The notes under the pieces were generated by a model that was given only the letters and a program-made list of their open reading frames with translations, did no database searches and was not told the DNA's origin. A program made the position numbers and the translations under genes. Of a stretch of 64,000 nucleotides of DNA, positions 15,062 to 27,793 are shown one piece after another. Position 1 is the stretch's first letter, and every line of letters begins with the position of its first letter. The stretch comes from Seriola aureovittata (Eukaryota > Chordata > Actinopteri > Carangiformes > Carangidae), in contig NC_079377.1 of the NCBI RefSeq assembly GCF_021018895.1, forward strand, positions 6,206,501 through 6,270,500. Direction: 5' to 3'.

Positions 15062-17374
15062 GTGTCTAAGTGTAGTGTTTTGTGTTTGTATTTGAGTGCT
15101 GCACAGTTTACATTTTAATATGATGCTGCTGAACTCACAGTTAAGTCATCTGTCACTTTCACTTGTTACTGAGGGAATTAATACTACGCTTTTCCTCCAT
15201 TCTCTGTCCCTGATTATCCCTCTTTTCTTCACCCATCTTTTTCCTACCCCCTTTTCCTTTCCTCTCCTCCCTCACCGTCTGTCCTCTCTGTCCTCCTTCA
15301 CCTCTTTTCATCCTTTCACCTTTTCTCCTGTATTATCCTCTTTTCCTCTCTCTTTCCTGTACCTTTTTCTTGCTTTTATTCATCTCTTTCATTTAATTTT
15401 CCTCTGTTCTAACTCCTTACTTCCTATTCTCTCCCACTTCTCACCCTTCCCTCCCTTCCTCCCCCTTCCTCTCTCTCCATCTCCTACCACAGGGGAGTTG
15501 TTTATGGCAGACGGTCGGCTGAAGGAGGCCCAGTTCTGCTTTACTGAGGCCAGCTCGATCTTCCCCAACTCGTACTCGGTGCTGCTGCAGCGGGGCCGCC
15601 TGGCCGAGCTCCGGGGTCAACTGGACGAAGCCAAAGGCCTGTATGATGAGGCGCTGGCCATCCATCCCACGGGAGAGCGCATACTGGTGCACATGGTGAG
15701 AGACATGTGAAAGCATCAGAGGCTGATGAATTACAAATAAAATCTGCTCTGCTACGTGTTTCACACAATTTATGGTTTTATATTACCAGCGACGTGAGAT
15801 AGACAAGAACTTCAGAATCAAGTCAGACACACACATACAGTACAGCCATTTAAATTTCTGTAATTGAACTGTGTCAGCTCTTTCTCGTACATTCTCATCT
15901 CATTCTCAACACACACACATTCACACAGATTCATACACACACACATGCACTTAGGGATTAAATCTGATTGGTTCCAGACTGGACATCACAATCGCACATG
16001 CACTAACCATGCAGACCTTCAGCTAAGTAAACATGAATAATGTCCTGGTAAAAGAATGGCATTTTCATTATGGTAAATTAAATTAAAATTAAATCGAATT
16101 AGATAACCTGCTTTTCTGTTTGAGTTGTATATATTATCTGTTGTTATGTCATTTAGTGACTTTTATTTTCAAAAAAGCACCTAGCGACAAATCTAGTCTC
16201 TTTTTTAACAAACCTTAGCTGTTTGGTGAGTGGCAGAGAGGCAGAGCAGTACGTTTAGTCTGCACGGCAGCTGACAGACGTGAATGAGCTGTGTGAGAGA
16301 AAAAATAAGAAAGATATTCTGTCGCTTCTAACTTTCTCACAGAGTGATCATTTTACAGTTAAATGTAGCTGAAAATCTCACACCGCCGTTGTCCTTAAAT
16401 TATGTGTATGGAGATTTTGTCAGACGATGTTGCGGTTGTTTGGATTTTAGCAGCAGAACAGCAGCTTGGTAATGGCTTGGAGTGACTGCTGGTTAACATG
16501 AAGTCATGGCGGCGTTTCAGTCACTGTTTTATACTTGTCCCATTGCCTGACAATAGAACAAGAAAAACATATAAATGAGAACAGCTTTATTGGGAATTCG
16601 GCTATATTAAATGACTGTGTATATGAGGACAGAGAAGAGGAGAGAAGCAAACAGACAGAGGGCTGAAACTGGCTGACACTAGGCTGAATGTTAACATAAT
16701 ACAATTATGTCATGAATATGCTAATTAGTGTATGACGTTATCTAGCATCGTTTAGGGACTTTTCGAGCAGGCTTTAGCCACTTTCCATTGAGTGTAGTTA
16801 CTGCTATTAGCTGCTAGTATTCACTAGCTATCTGGCAGTAGCAACGGCAGCTGCTCATAATCGTTATTCTTTTGGAAATGAACAATTCCCTTGTTTTTTA
16901 AAATGTCGATTTTAAGTTGCAAGTGTAGTGTAGTGACTCTCGGAAAAGACAATATTAATGTTGGTTCATGATATTTGCGTTATTATTGTGTAAATGTGTA
17001 ACACGTAAATGTGTAATTCAACAGGAATTATAAGGCTGGTTTGGTACTAGCTGCTAATATACTATATATATATATAGCTATATACTAGCTATAGCTCACA
17101 AGCTGGCAGGAGTGATGTCAGCTCCTCATAATCATTAGTCTTCTTCACTTGAGTGCAGCTCTGTACTGTGTCAGTGTCAGGATTGTGGTCATTATAGTAA
17201 TGTCACATTATAGCTCAGTCATATTCTGAGATGTGTTAATTAGTTGTGGGCAAACTTCAAATTTCATAAAATAGAAACAAGCTTTGGTCCATAACCAACA
17301 AAGGATAAATACTGCTCAAAGACTGGGTTTCTCTCGACTGATCACTCCCCCACATTTCTTTCATCTGAGCAGAT

Positions 17375-17429
<55 letters not shown>

Positions 17430-17803
17430 TCCGCACTATAAAGATCCTCTCTCGCCCACTTCCACCCACTCTGTCGCTCAGTCTCTCTCCCAGTCTGTCC
17501 CCCAGATGATCCACTGGATTAACCACAATTGCTCTGACCTTTGAACCTTCTCTGTTGTCATGGTGAAGCGACCAGAGAGGGATATTTTTCAAATCCAAGA
17601 CTCACACCCTGACACTCGCTCACACACAGCACACACATACACACACAATGGCTGTGGTCTCCATAGCGACCACAGATGTGCTGGTTGATATCTCTTTGAC
17701 TTAAGTACTGGCCACCTTGTGACCACATAAGGCTAATGCTTTTGTTCCTACTGAGCACTTTAGTCTGGGTGTGTGTATCACTGTGTGTGTATCCATGTGT
17801 GTG

Positions 17804-17867
<64 letters not shown>

Positions 17868-20800
17868 CAAGTCCCATTGGGGAAGACAGAGGTACACGTC
17901 TCTTCCATATTTGGCCTGTGGGAGAACCAATCCCAGGGGGTGAAAATTTGAAACGAAGCCAGCTGGCAGTGTCCTACTCTGGGTCTCTTACAGGGCAGAT
18001 GTGTTCTCAGTGTGTGAGTGTGTGTGCACATGTGCACGTGTTAAGCCATTACTGTGTTTGTGTATGCCTGCCTTCCTCCATGGATTTCGTGCACATGTAC
18101 ATGACTATTTGTTTCTTTTTTGGTAAGTAAACTGTATGTACAGTCACTTCAGAAAGTATTAAGACCTCTTCACTTTTTGCACACTGTAGATTTATTTTTA
18201 ATGGATAAAAAAGCCATTTTTGGCCATCACTCTAGTCTGAGTAACCCATAATGACAAAGTGAAAACATATTCTTATAAATTTCTGCAAATGAAAAATGAA
18301 AAGCTGTTCAGACTCTCTGCGGTGGCACTCCAGATTGTGATCAGGTGCAACCTTAATGTCTCTGTTTAGAACTTGACTAGACCCACCTGTGGCAAATTGA
18401 ATGATGGGACATAATTTAGAAAGGCGCACATTTGTGTATATAAGGTCCCACAATTCACACTGCATGTCAGCTCAAAAATCAAGCCATGAAGTCCAAGAAA
18501 CTCTCTGTAGACCCCAGCAATAAAATTGTAGTGAGGCATAGATCAGGTCAAGGATAGTAAACATTTATAAAGCTTTGAGTGTTCCCTGGAGCACAGCGGC
18601 CTCAATACTTAGAAGTTTGGAACCATAATGACTCTCCCTAGAGCCCCTGCAGGAGACCAAGGACCCAACCTCACTGTAACAGAGGACCGGTTCATACCTC
18701 ACATTAACATGCGTCTCTAAGACCAGGTGTATCCACCTAAGATGCACTGACATTTGAGATCTGATCACTCAGACCACATTCAGAAGGGTCTGAGCCACAT
18801 ATGGCCACATTCTTTCAGGAGAGTGGTCAGAATCGAGGGAAGGCAGCACGCAGCCAAATACAGAGAAGAAAACCTGCTCCAGACTTCACAAGACCTGAGA
18901 CTGGGCTGACGGTTCATTTTTCAGCAACAACCCAAACAGCCGAGACAACACTTGAAGGACTTCAGGACAAGTCTCTGACTGACCTTGAGTGGTCCAACCA
19001 AAGCCCAGACTTAAACCCCATAGAACATGAAGAGAGACCTGATGGTGGCAGATCACTGACACTTCCCATCCAATCTTACAGGGCTTGAGAAGATCTGTCA
19101 GCAAGACTGGAATAAACTTCCCAAATCAAGGTGTGGAAAGCTTGTAAAGACTTCCCAAGAGGAATTTAAACTGTTATTGCTGCAAAAGGGGCTTCTAGCA
19201 AAGTCCTGAATTAAAGGTCAAAATATTTTGTCTGTATTTTGTATATATCCGTTTTTCACCAAAAAATTCTAAAAACACATTTTCACTTTGTCATTATGGG
19301 TTGTGGAGTGTAGACTGACTGAAATAGCTATTTTTCCCTTTAAACTTAAATCTACAACAAAATAAAGTGTGCGAAAAGGGAAGGGTCTGAATACTTCCTG
19401 AAGCAACTGCATGTCCTTGGATTAAGGCCCATGTCGTAGAAGGAACTAATATACCAAATATAAAAATGCTGCTATATAAAATTCTGTATGTTGTGAATTG
19501 TATATTATACATGCTAATGGAGCTGTGTGCTAAATAGCTGCATCCTTGCATTGTGGTGGCCTAAGTGGGACAGTGTGTGGGACATTTTATTTGGAGCACT
19601 GCCCATATTTCTGGCTTGCATCAGCCCTCCAGAATACAACCTACAGTTGCTGCTACTCAGTGGCTCTGGCTTCATGCATTTATTTTTATACTGTATCTGC
19701 TGTGGACACTTTGTGTGCCGGTGGCCCATTTATTCTGCTCTGCCTTAAGGGGAACTCTGATGATATTCTTGGTTGATATTCTTACACTTGAGCAATTATT
19801 CTGCAAAAGTACATACTGTACTTTCCTTGAATGTCCTTAAGATCTTTTACAGCTTTTTTAGTTATGAAGGGTGAGGTATATAAAAAAAAAAAAAAAAGAT
19901 GTGCTCCTGCTGTGGCTTTACTGGAAGTTTTTCTCTTTTTCAATTTTTTATTGTGGAAGATTTTGTGACAATATAATGTGAAATGTTTATAAATATATGT
20001 TTTTTTTTTTTTTTACTGGGCAGTGTCTATATAGACAGGAAATATAATGCAGAGAAAGGTGTAGGTGCAGCAAAGGACTTTTTGTTTTGTTTATGGTTTT
20101 TTAATGCATTTTTACCACTAGACTCCACGCAAGCGACAGTCGAGGCTGGAGCTATTATGTTTTCGTTCGTTCCATCCTCATGAACGCAATATCTTATTAA
20201 CACCTCAAGGGAATCCCTTCAAATTTTGCACAAACTCAAAGATGAACTGATAAGATTTTGATGGCCAAAGGTCAAAGTTCAAGATCACTATGACCTCGCA
20301 AAGCATATTTTCGGCCTCTTGAATGTGATGACAAGACTGGGAATAAATGGGAATATGCTTAGCTCTGCGGCATGATATAGTGTGTGCCATAGGTGCGTAC
20401 TAATACGGTAGGTCTACGATTGAGATAATGTGGAAAGGGCTGTTTGACAGCAAGATAAAGCGCACACTACACAACTGATATTAACTTCCTACACGTTTTC
20501 ATCTTTTTATCACTCAGCTTCTCCAAACTGGGAGAGCGCCAATACAAATCTACTACAGGTCATTAACTGACTATGTATAAGTACCTCACACAACCCCAAG
20601 TCAAACCTGAACTATCTCTGTAAATGATGCTGCAAGCTAGAGTTGGGAGGCGATTAGCTTAGCTTAACATGAAGACTAGAATCGGGAGAAACAGCATTCT
20701 GGCTCTGTCATACACAAACAAAAACATAAAAATTACAATTTGAGGTTCATGTTCTGTAACTTTTTCTTGCCAAAAAACATTTGGAAGATGTGACTTCTTT

Positions 20801-21867
20801 TTTGGCTGCTATGCAACCATTGGTTAGGTAAGACACTATTTGGCAGTGAAATTGTTACTCGAGAAACAGCCGGACTATAGATCTCCCTCTAAAACCACAA
20901 ACTGTGGTTTTTACATTTGTACATTTGCACAGTTAAGCTTCTGAGGTTAAGTAGGTCAGTTTTTTAACTTTGGGGAGGACCAGGCTAGCTGCTCCCCCCA
21001 ACCTCCAGTCTTTATGCTAAGCTTGTCTTATCTCCTGCTGCCTCTTGTTTTGTTCTTTGAATACCACAGGCATTAATCTGGCCTTTTCTTATAGACTTTC
21101 ATCAACAATTACATTAACTCTTATAAGTGTAGAAAAAATAGTGAAGAAAAAGGACTTCTTGTGGTTTAAGACAGAATTGTACAGGTTCACCTAAGCCAAC
21201 CAGACTGGAGGAACCTTGTGAGTCATATGGACTTCTAGCAAGCGAGAATCTATCTTGCCAAGCTCCAAGCTATTCACTTGTGGCTGAACCACAGTGGTTC
21301 TGACCAATCAGTGTCCTATGAGGGAGGAACTACCACCATCTGTGAGCATGTTTTTGGTGTGATGACAGCGAGAACCTACTATTTGTTAGCATCGATGCTA
21401 CTAAAGCAACAGTTATATCAGAACTGGAGAATATTTTTTCATTGAAAGAAGGCTGGTTGTAAACAAAAATTGGAAGGATACAGAAACTGATTGGTTGAAG
21501 TTAGCGTGTGGTTGACAGTGATAGACAGATGGTTCATCCAATCACCTGCCAAGTATTTTTTGAAACCACCCTTCCTTTTCCAAACAGTTTTCAACAAAAC
21601 CCTCCCAGATGGCTCTGTGGCTCTGTGTAACAAACCATCTGGTGCGTCAGGTTAAGTCTAGAGTGTAGTCGTAATTTTCTCCACAGTAGCCACAGTAGAT
21701 GGAAAGGGGAAATGTGAGTAAGGGAAACACATAACTGGAAGCCATACAGAAGCTCAACAGCCCCTGTTGTTTCCTATTAACACACCACCACCATCTTCCC
21801 TCATTCACCCCTCGCCATTTTACTCACTCCACTTCTACATCTTAACATCATCTGTGTCCATTTTTTG

Positions 21868-21941
<74 letters not shown>

Positions 21942-24900
21942 CAGAGAAATGCAGTAATCAGACAGTGACTCACAGCTCTGGTCAGCTGCTGGTTTCAGAG
22001 TATTTTTGGATGAATGAGGGTGTGTTAGTAAGGGAAACCAGTATAGGGCTACGGTATGCTGTGTGTGTGTAAGTTTTGTGTGTGCTAATGGTTAGCTGCT
22101 GATTTGTATTTGAATGTATTGGCTGTTGCAATCCACAGGTTTAATCTAAGCATCTATTCTGTTTGTCTATCGCTGTATCAGCCGTGTCAGCTTTTACACA
22201 TTCGTCTGTCTGTTAACCTCATCATAGTGTTTGGTTTGACACGTGTGTGTGTGTGTGTATGTGTGTGTGTGCGTGTGTGTGTGTGTATGTGTGTGTGTGC
22301 ATGTATCTGTGGCATGTGGTGCATGTGTTTCTGTTCCGATGGGTAGCTGATCCTGAAACACGGCCCAGCCTTGCTTCCGGCAATGGTATGAAATGAATCT
22401 GACCCACTCCCAACATCCTCCACATCTCATCCCTCCTGTTCTGTAGTGGAGCCTGCTCTGAGTCAGCCACACACACACACCCACGCACATACACCGAGAC
22501 TGACACACACACCCTTAACACACACTTTACTTTTCCCCCCTCTCCAACAGAAGCATATTCATACACAGCTTCACATATGCATGCATACTCTCAAGGACGA
22601 GGACTTGTGCTCATTGCATTAATTGCGTTCCAATTATCAAATGCCCCCCATCTCTCTCTTCCTCTCTCTCCTCCTCTCCCTCTCCCTCTCTCTCTCCCGC
22701 TCTCTCTCTCCTCTCCTTTCTGTGTGGATGGGGGTGGTTGTCAGCTGATTAGATAATGCAAATACATTATTTATAACACTTTGCTCGTTCTTGCCGCTTT
22801 ATGGGATTGCCTAGCAACCAGGGAAATATATTCTATTGAGCTAGACCTCTGATAACCAAAGAGAGAGAGAGATAGAAAGAGAAGGAGAGTGTGTGTGTGA
22901 GAGAAAGGGAGAGAGAAAGAGAGAGAGAGCGAGAGAGAGAGAGAGGAAGAAAAAAATCGGGGTTGCAAACAGAGAGACGATTGGGAGTTGGCTGGTGCCT
23001 CCGTTGCTATGTATGGCTCATCTGGGCTCACTTATTTTTTCCTTTTTCTTTGACGCCTCTCTTTTTCTCTCCATCTCTCTTTCTCTCTATTCATTGTTCC
23101 CATTTTAGCTCTTTCTCGCTCACTCACACTCCCTCTCTCTTGCTCGCCTTCTTCCTTTTCCTCCCCTCTGTGGCTCCTATATCACTCCTCTCTTTCATTC
23201 CTTCTCCTTGTCTTTGCCTTTCCTGTTGCTATCTTTCCATGTGAGTGTGCTTTGGCAAGTGTGTGTCATGTTGACTTTTCTATACTCATATATCTGCTCT
23301 AATCTGTAGGAAGGAGAACGCATGAATCGATTCTAGACATATTATATATCCTATTTCTTTTTTCTCAAACACACACATACTACAGGTATAGATACACATA
23401 CATGCACATACTGTTTCCATGCAGACATGCCACATGGTGGAGATGCATAACATGCAAAGGTCAGCTTGGTCAATATCATATCATGCTGTCAAAAATTAAA
23501 CATACTGTGGACAGGTGTCTCAGTGAAGTGTCTTAAATCTCCTTATGAGCGGTCGGTGGGATCGTTATTACAGAACTTTATTTTGAATTTTAGTGCAGGT
23601 TCTTAAGTTTCCAAAAATACCAAACATGTGTGGCTAAATTTTTAGGGGAAAGAACTGTATGTAAAAGCACAAAATATCCACAATATTTTCATTTGATGGA
23701 GTGATGCAGCCCTAAAAGACATGGCTTCTTGGGTTTAAATATTACACTCGATGTCAGCATCATATGGCTTCAATGAACAGTTGGATCGTGCTAAAACAGA
23801 ATATATACATATATATGATACTGTCGGACAGCTGGAATAAGATGATGATTTTGGAGGAATGTGCTAGATGGGAAGACTGATCCCACTGCCATGGCCTTAC
23901 GCTCAGTATAAAGCTACTGCTAAGAAGTTAGCTTAGAATAAAGCCTGGACACAGCTATCTTGGTTCTGTCCAGCTCATCTGGTACTGGATTACCCTTTCC
24001 CCCTGTTTTCAGTCTTTATACAAAGCTAAACTAATCAACTGCTGGCTGTAGCTTTATAGTGAGAGTAAAGAGGGAAAGTGTAGATTAAGGGGTTAATACC
24101 TAAGGAAAGTTCAAGCCAACATGACTAAGGTAAATATAGCAGTCTTGGCTCACCACACCTCTCCCTGTCTGCCCACACTTAACCACTGACGGGATTAAGG
24201 GTTCAGGTGAAGGCTCTCTTCCTGGTTCAATGGCAGGGCATTAAGTCACTGGGTTACACTGTGTGTATGTGTGTAGTAGATGTTAGCCTACAGGGGTTCA
24301 ACAGATGGTTATTGAGTGTCATAACAAGCCCTCTGGCTGCCACATTGCATTATTATGGAATTTACTGACCTAAACCGTGCCATGCACACACTTAACCACT
24401 TCTACACTGAAACTGTAATATAACAGTTTCTAATCTTTTACCTAAACTAAACAATTTATTACCTTGTTCTTATTTTACACTTTGCCTGGTCAGTCGCAGC
24501 TCTTCAGCTCTGTAGGCAGCATGGCTGACAACAGCAGATTGCAAGTCTAAATTTAGAGTTCAGCTGTCTCTACACTGTCTAGAAGACGTTAATTCCTGTG
24601 CTTTTTTTTCTGGGAACTGATCCATATGACCATTTTGTGACTGACTGATTTTGTGTTCATGTCTTCTACAGTTGCTTTATTCAGACCCCATCACTTTTTA
24701 CACACTCTATTGTCTAGTAGATTAAATTGTAAATAGAAATTGCCATTTTTGCCTCAATCTACACTCAGTAACCCATAAAGACAAAAACATGTTTCCAGAG
24801 ATTTCTGCATATGTAGGCCTGTTAACAAAGAAAAGCAGCTGAAATATAGGGTGCCCTGGTAGCTCACCAGGTACAGCACATACCATGTGCTAAGGCTGCG

Positions 24901-27751
24901 TCCTTACCGCAGCCGTCCAGGTACAAGTCCGACCCGGGCCCTTTGCTGCATCTGTGCATGTCATTCCCCCCTTTCTCCCCTGTCTATCTCTACCATAGAT
25001 ATATAAGATGAATAGTGATAATAACAACAACAACAACAATATATAGTATGTGGCACTTTAAGTGTGTAGCTAGTTAACCATCAGTCTTATCAGTATGTCA
25101 AATGTTTCAATTTTCATCTTGAGGCAGAAAAGTTTTTGGGTAATAAAGAAGTTATCCAGTAAATATTATTCCCATAAATGAATCTCTGTGGTGGCTGCTT
25201 GGCTTTAGTTGGCATGTTAGAATATTACAAAGTACTCTTTTTGTCTTTGCACAGTATGAAATATAAAATTACATTAGCTGACACCAAAGAACAAAAACTC
25301 ATTTCCCCGGATGCTAATCAATTCTATAATCAAATCTCTGTTGGGTGTGTTTGTTTGTGACATCCAGGAAGCTTTTTTCATTCTCTTCAATCTAGCTGAT
25401 GGAAATACGCTTAATTAAATGTTGTTTATTGATGCAGCATTTCAAAAGTTTGCTTAAATTTAGCTTGAAAGATGGATGAAAACACCACTGCCCACTTGCT
25501 CGGTTTGGCTCAGCTCAGTTCAGTTCAGTTGCGCTTTAATGGCACGACAAGAAACAAACCTGTGCTGCCAAGCTTGATGGGATCAGCTGAGGTAAAACTG
25601 GAGACAGATGGCTGCGGGTAATTAAAGCGAAACCAATAGATATCAGTTTTATCAGTGTAATGCCAGAAACACTGTAGCAATCTCAATGTTCTTGAACACA
25701 CATTTGTTCACTCACTTCCTTTTTTTTTTTTTATCTGTTCCATCTCCTACTCCCTCTTTCATTTTTTTGCATGGCTGCATTTATAAGCACTTTCATCCAT
25801 AGCATTCAACAATTTGCCTCATTCACCCAATCATACCCACACTCCCATGACAGTGAGTTACCATGGCTTGATCATTGGAGGCAATTTGGGATTCAGTCTT
25901 TTGACATGTGTACGGAGCTGAGGATTGAACCACCAACCCTGTAATTAGTGGATGACCTGTGTCTCATTTTCTGTTGTCATCTTTATTTTTCTCTGAATAA
26001 TTTTATGATTTTCTCCAACTTAAAGGAATAGTTCAGTATTGTTGGTGTTATGCAATTCATTTGTTTCTGATATTGAGGCAAGAACATTGATTTCAATCTG
26101 ATGTCTGTGCTTTAGATACTGAGATGACCAGGACAAAGTTAGCCTAGGTTGGCATAAAGACCAAAACAGAAATAAAACACTGACCGAAGCCTCTAAAAGC
26201 TCACTAACATGTTATATCTACACTTTCACACACGGAAATGTAAAAACAACAATTTATGGTTGTAGAAAAGTTATATACCAGAACTTTTTCTTTGTGAAGA
26301 ACAGCTAGCTGTAGTAACTGTGTGCTGAACTGGTTGCACCAGAAAGTTTTTTTGTTTTAATCTGCATGTTTGTAGAAGCATGGTCTGTAGCAGGGCTGTT
26401 TGGTGAAGTTACACTACTACATACTTCTTTCTGTTTTCTCTGCACTGGGCCGTTTACTCCACTCTGGCATTTTGTTGTTCACACAGTATTTGTGCCATGG
26501 AATCAAGTCTCTGTTGTAGAGCAGTTTATACTCGGACAGTGAGGGTTACATAAAACTGGGGGGTACAACACAGCTAATAAGCTATATAAGCTTTTGGACT
26601 TCCCAGTGCTCCATCCCCTCAAAAGTCAGCATTGTCAAAACAGTTTGCTATTAGACAACTCTGTGATTTTGCGGGTCAGAGTTCACCAAAGAGGGACTCA
26701 ACTGATCTCTTTTGCCCCAGCAGTTATGAACGCTGGTGTGAGCGGGCCTTAAGGTTGTCAGGTTTGGAACCATCATGTTTACATACAGACCAAAACTAAA
26801 ACCTGTTTGTACTGACTGGCAACCTGCATTACACCCTGAGACACTGCACAGGAGGGTCCTGTCCTGTGTGGATGGATAAACTGTTGTCAAGAAAGAGCAT
26901 CTGCAGATAACACCCTATAAGTCAAACTTTGTTTTTATATCTCTGTTCATGCATATATTGAAAAAGCCGTGCTAAGCTAAGCTAAAATCCCCTTGGACAA
27001 ATGTGAGATTAACATTGTTTTCTTATCTAACTCTCAAAAAGAAAAATTCTTTTTGAGATTTTTGTTGATTTGAAATGTTTTTTGACATGATATATTATAG
27101 GCCAAAGTGTGTGTATTGTGCAGTGTGTTCTTCCCTGTTAGTTTGACCACAGTACGTACAGTAGTGTTTATTTGATTGAGGTGCTGACCCAGAAGGATCA
27201 ACTTCTCCATCATTACCAGCATAACTGACATGCGGCACAGATGGAGGGGTGTGTATTAGTGTGTGTTCGCGTGTGTTAGCCCAGCAGCTGACTGTGTTTA
27301 TGCTAGAAACACTGTAACAATGTAACCCCTGAAGACTGGAGAGCACAGACAGTAAGATGTGGATGCTAGTGGCCAAACCGGCGGCAAGTAATACATCATA
27401 CGTATACGCACTTGTGCATTCAAACACACACTCATAGTCACTCACACACCTACAGGCACAATCTGGTAAATCTGTGTGTACATCCTGTGACAGGTTTTCT
27501 CCGTACCCAAGAGTTGCGATCTTCCTCTGTTTTCCACACTGGAAAAGAAGAACAGAGGAAGAGAGAAAGAGAGAGTGTATTAGTGTGTGTGTGTGTGTGT
27601 GTGTGCGTGTGTTCTTATTGAAAGTTGCATCAGAGCCCCTAGACAGCTATGTGAATTTCAGCCCAATTAATCTGGAGCTTGTGAGTAGAGGCTGCATAAC
27701 AAGACTCGTCTGTCTGACCTCAGGCCAGCTCAGTGTTCGTATGTGTATGTA

Positions 27752-27793
<42 letters not shown>

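Noticed and set aside
15096..15492. N-terminal part of a 204-aa Ser/Phe/Leu-rich frame
   Set aside because: It is the pyrimidine-rich intron before a ttc7a acceptor. Only the part from 15493 is exon.
18801..19088. A functional transposase gene
   Set aside because: Only a fragment is open, and the rest of the Tc1 copy has stops and frame changes.
24847..25040. A tRNA gene
   Set aside because: Box A and box B are tRNA-like, but the cloverleaf is not intact and a SINE body and tail follow.
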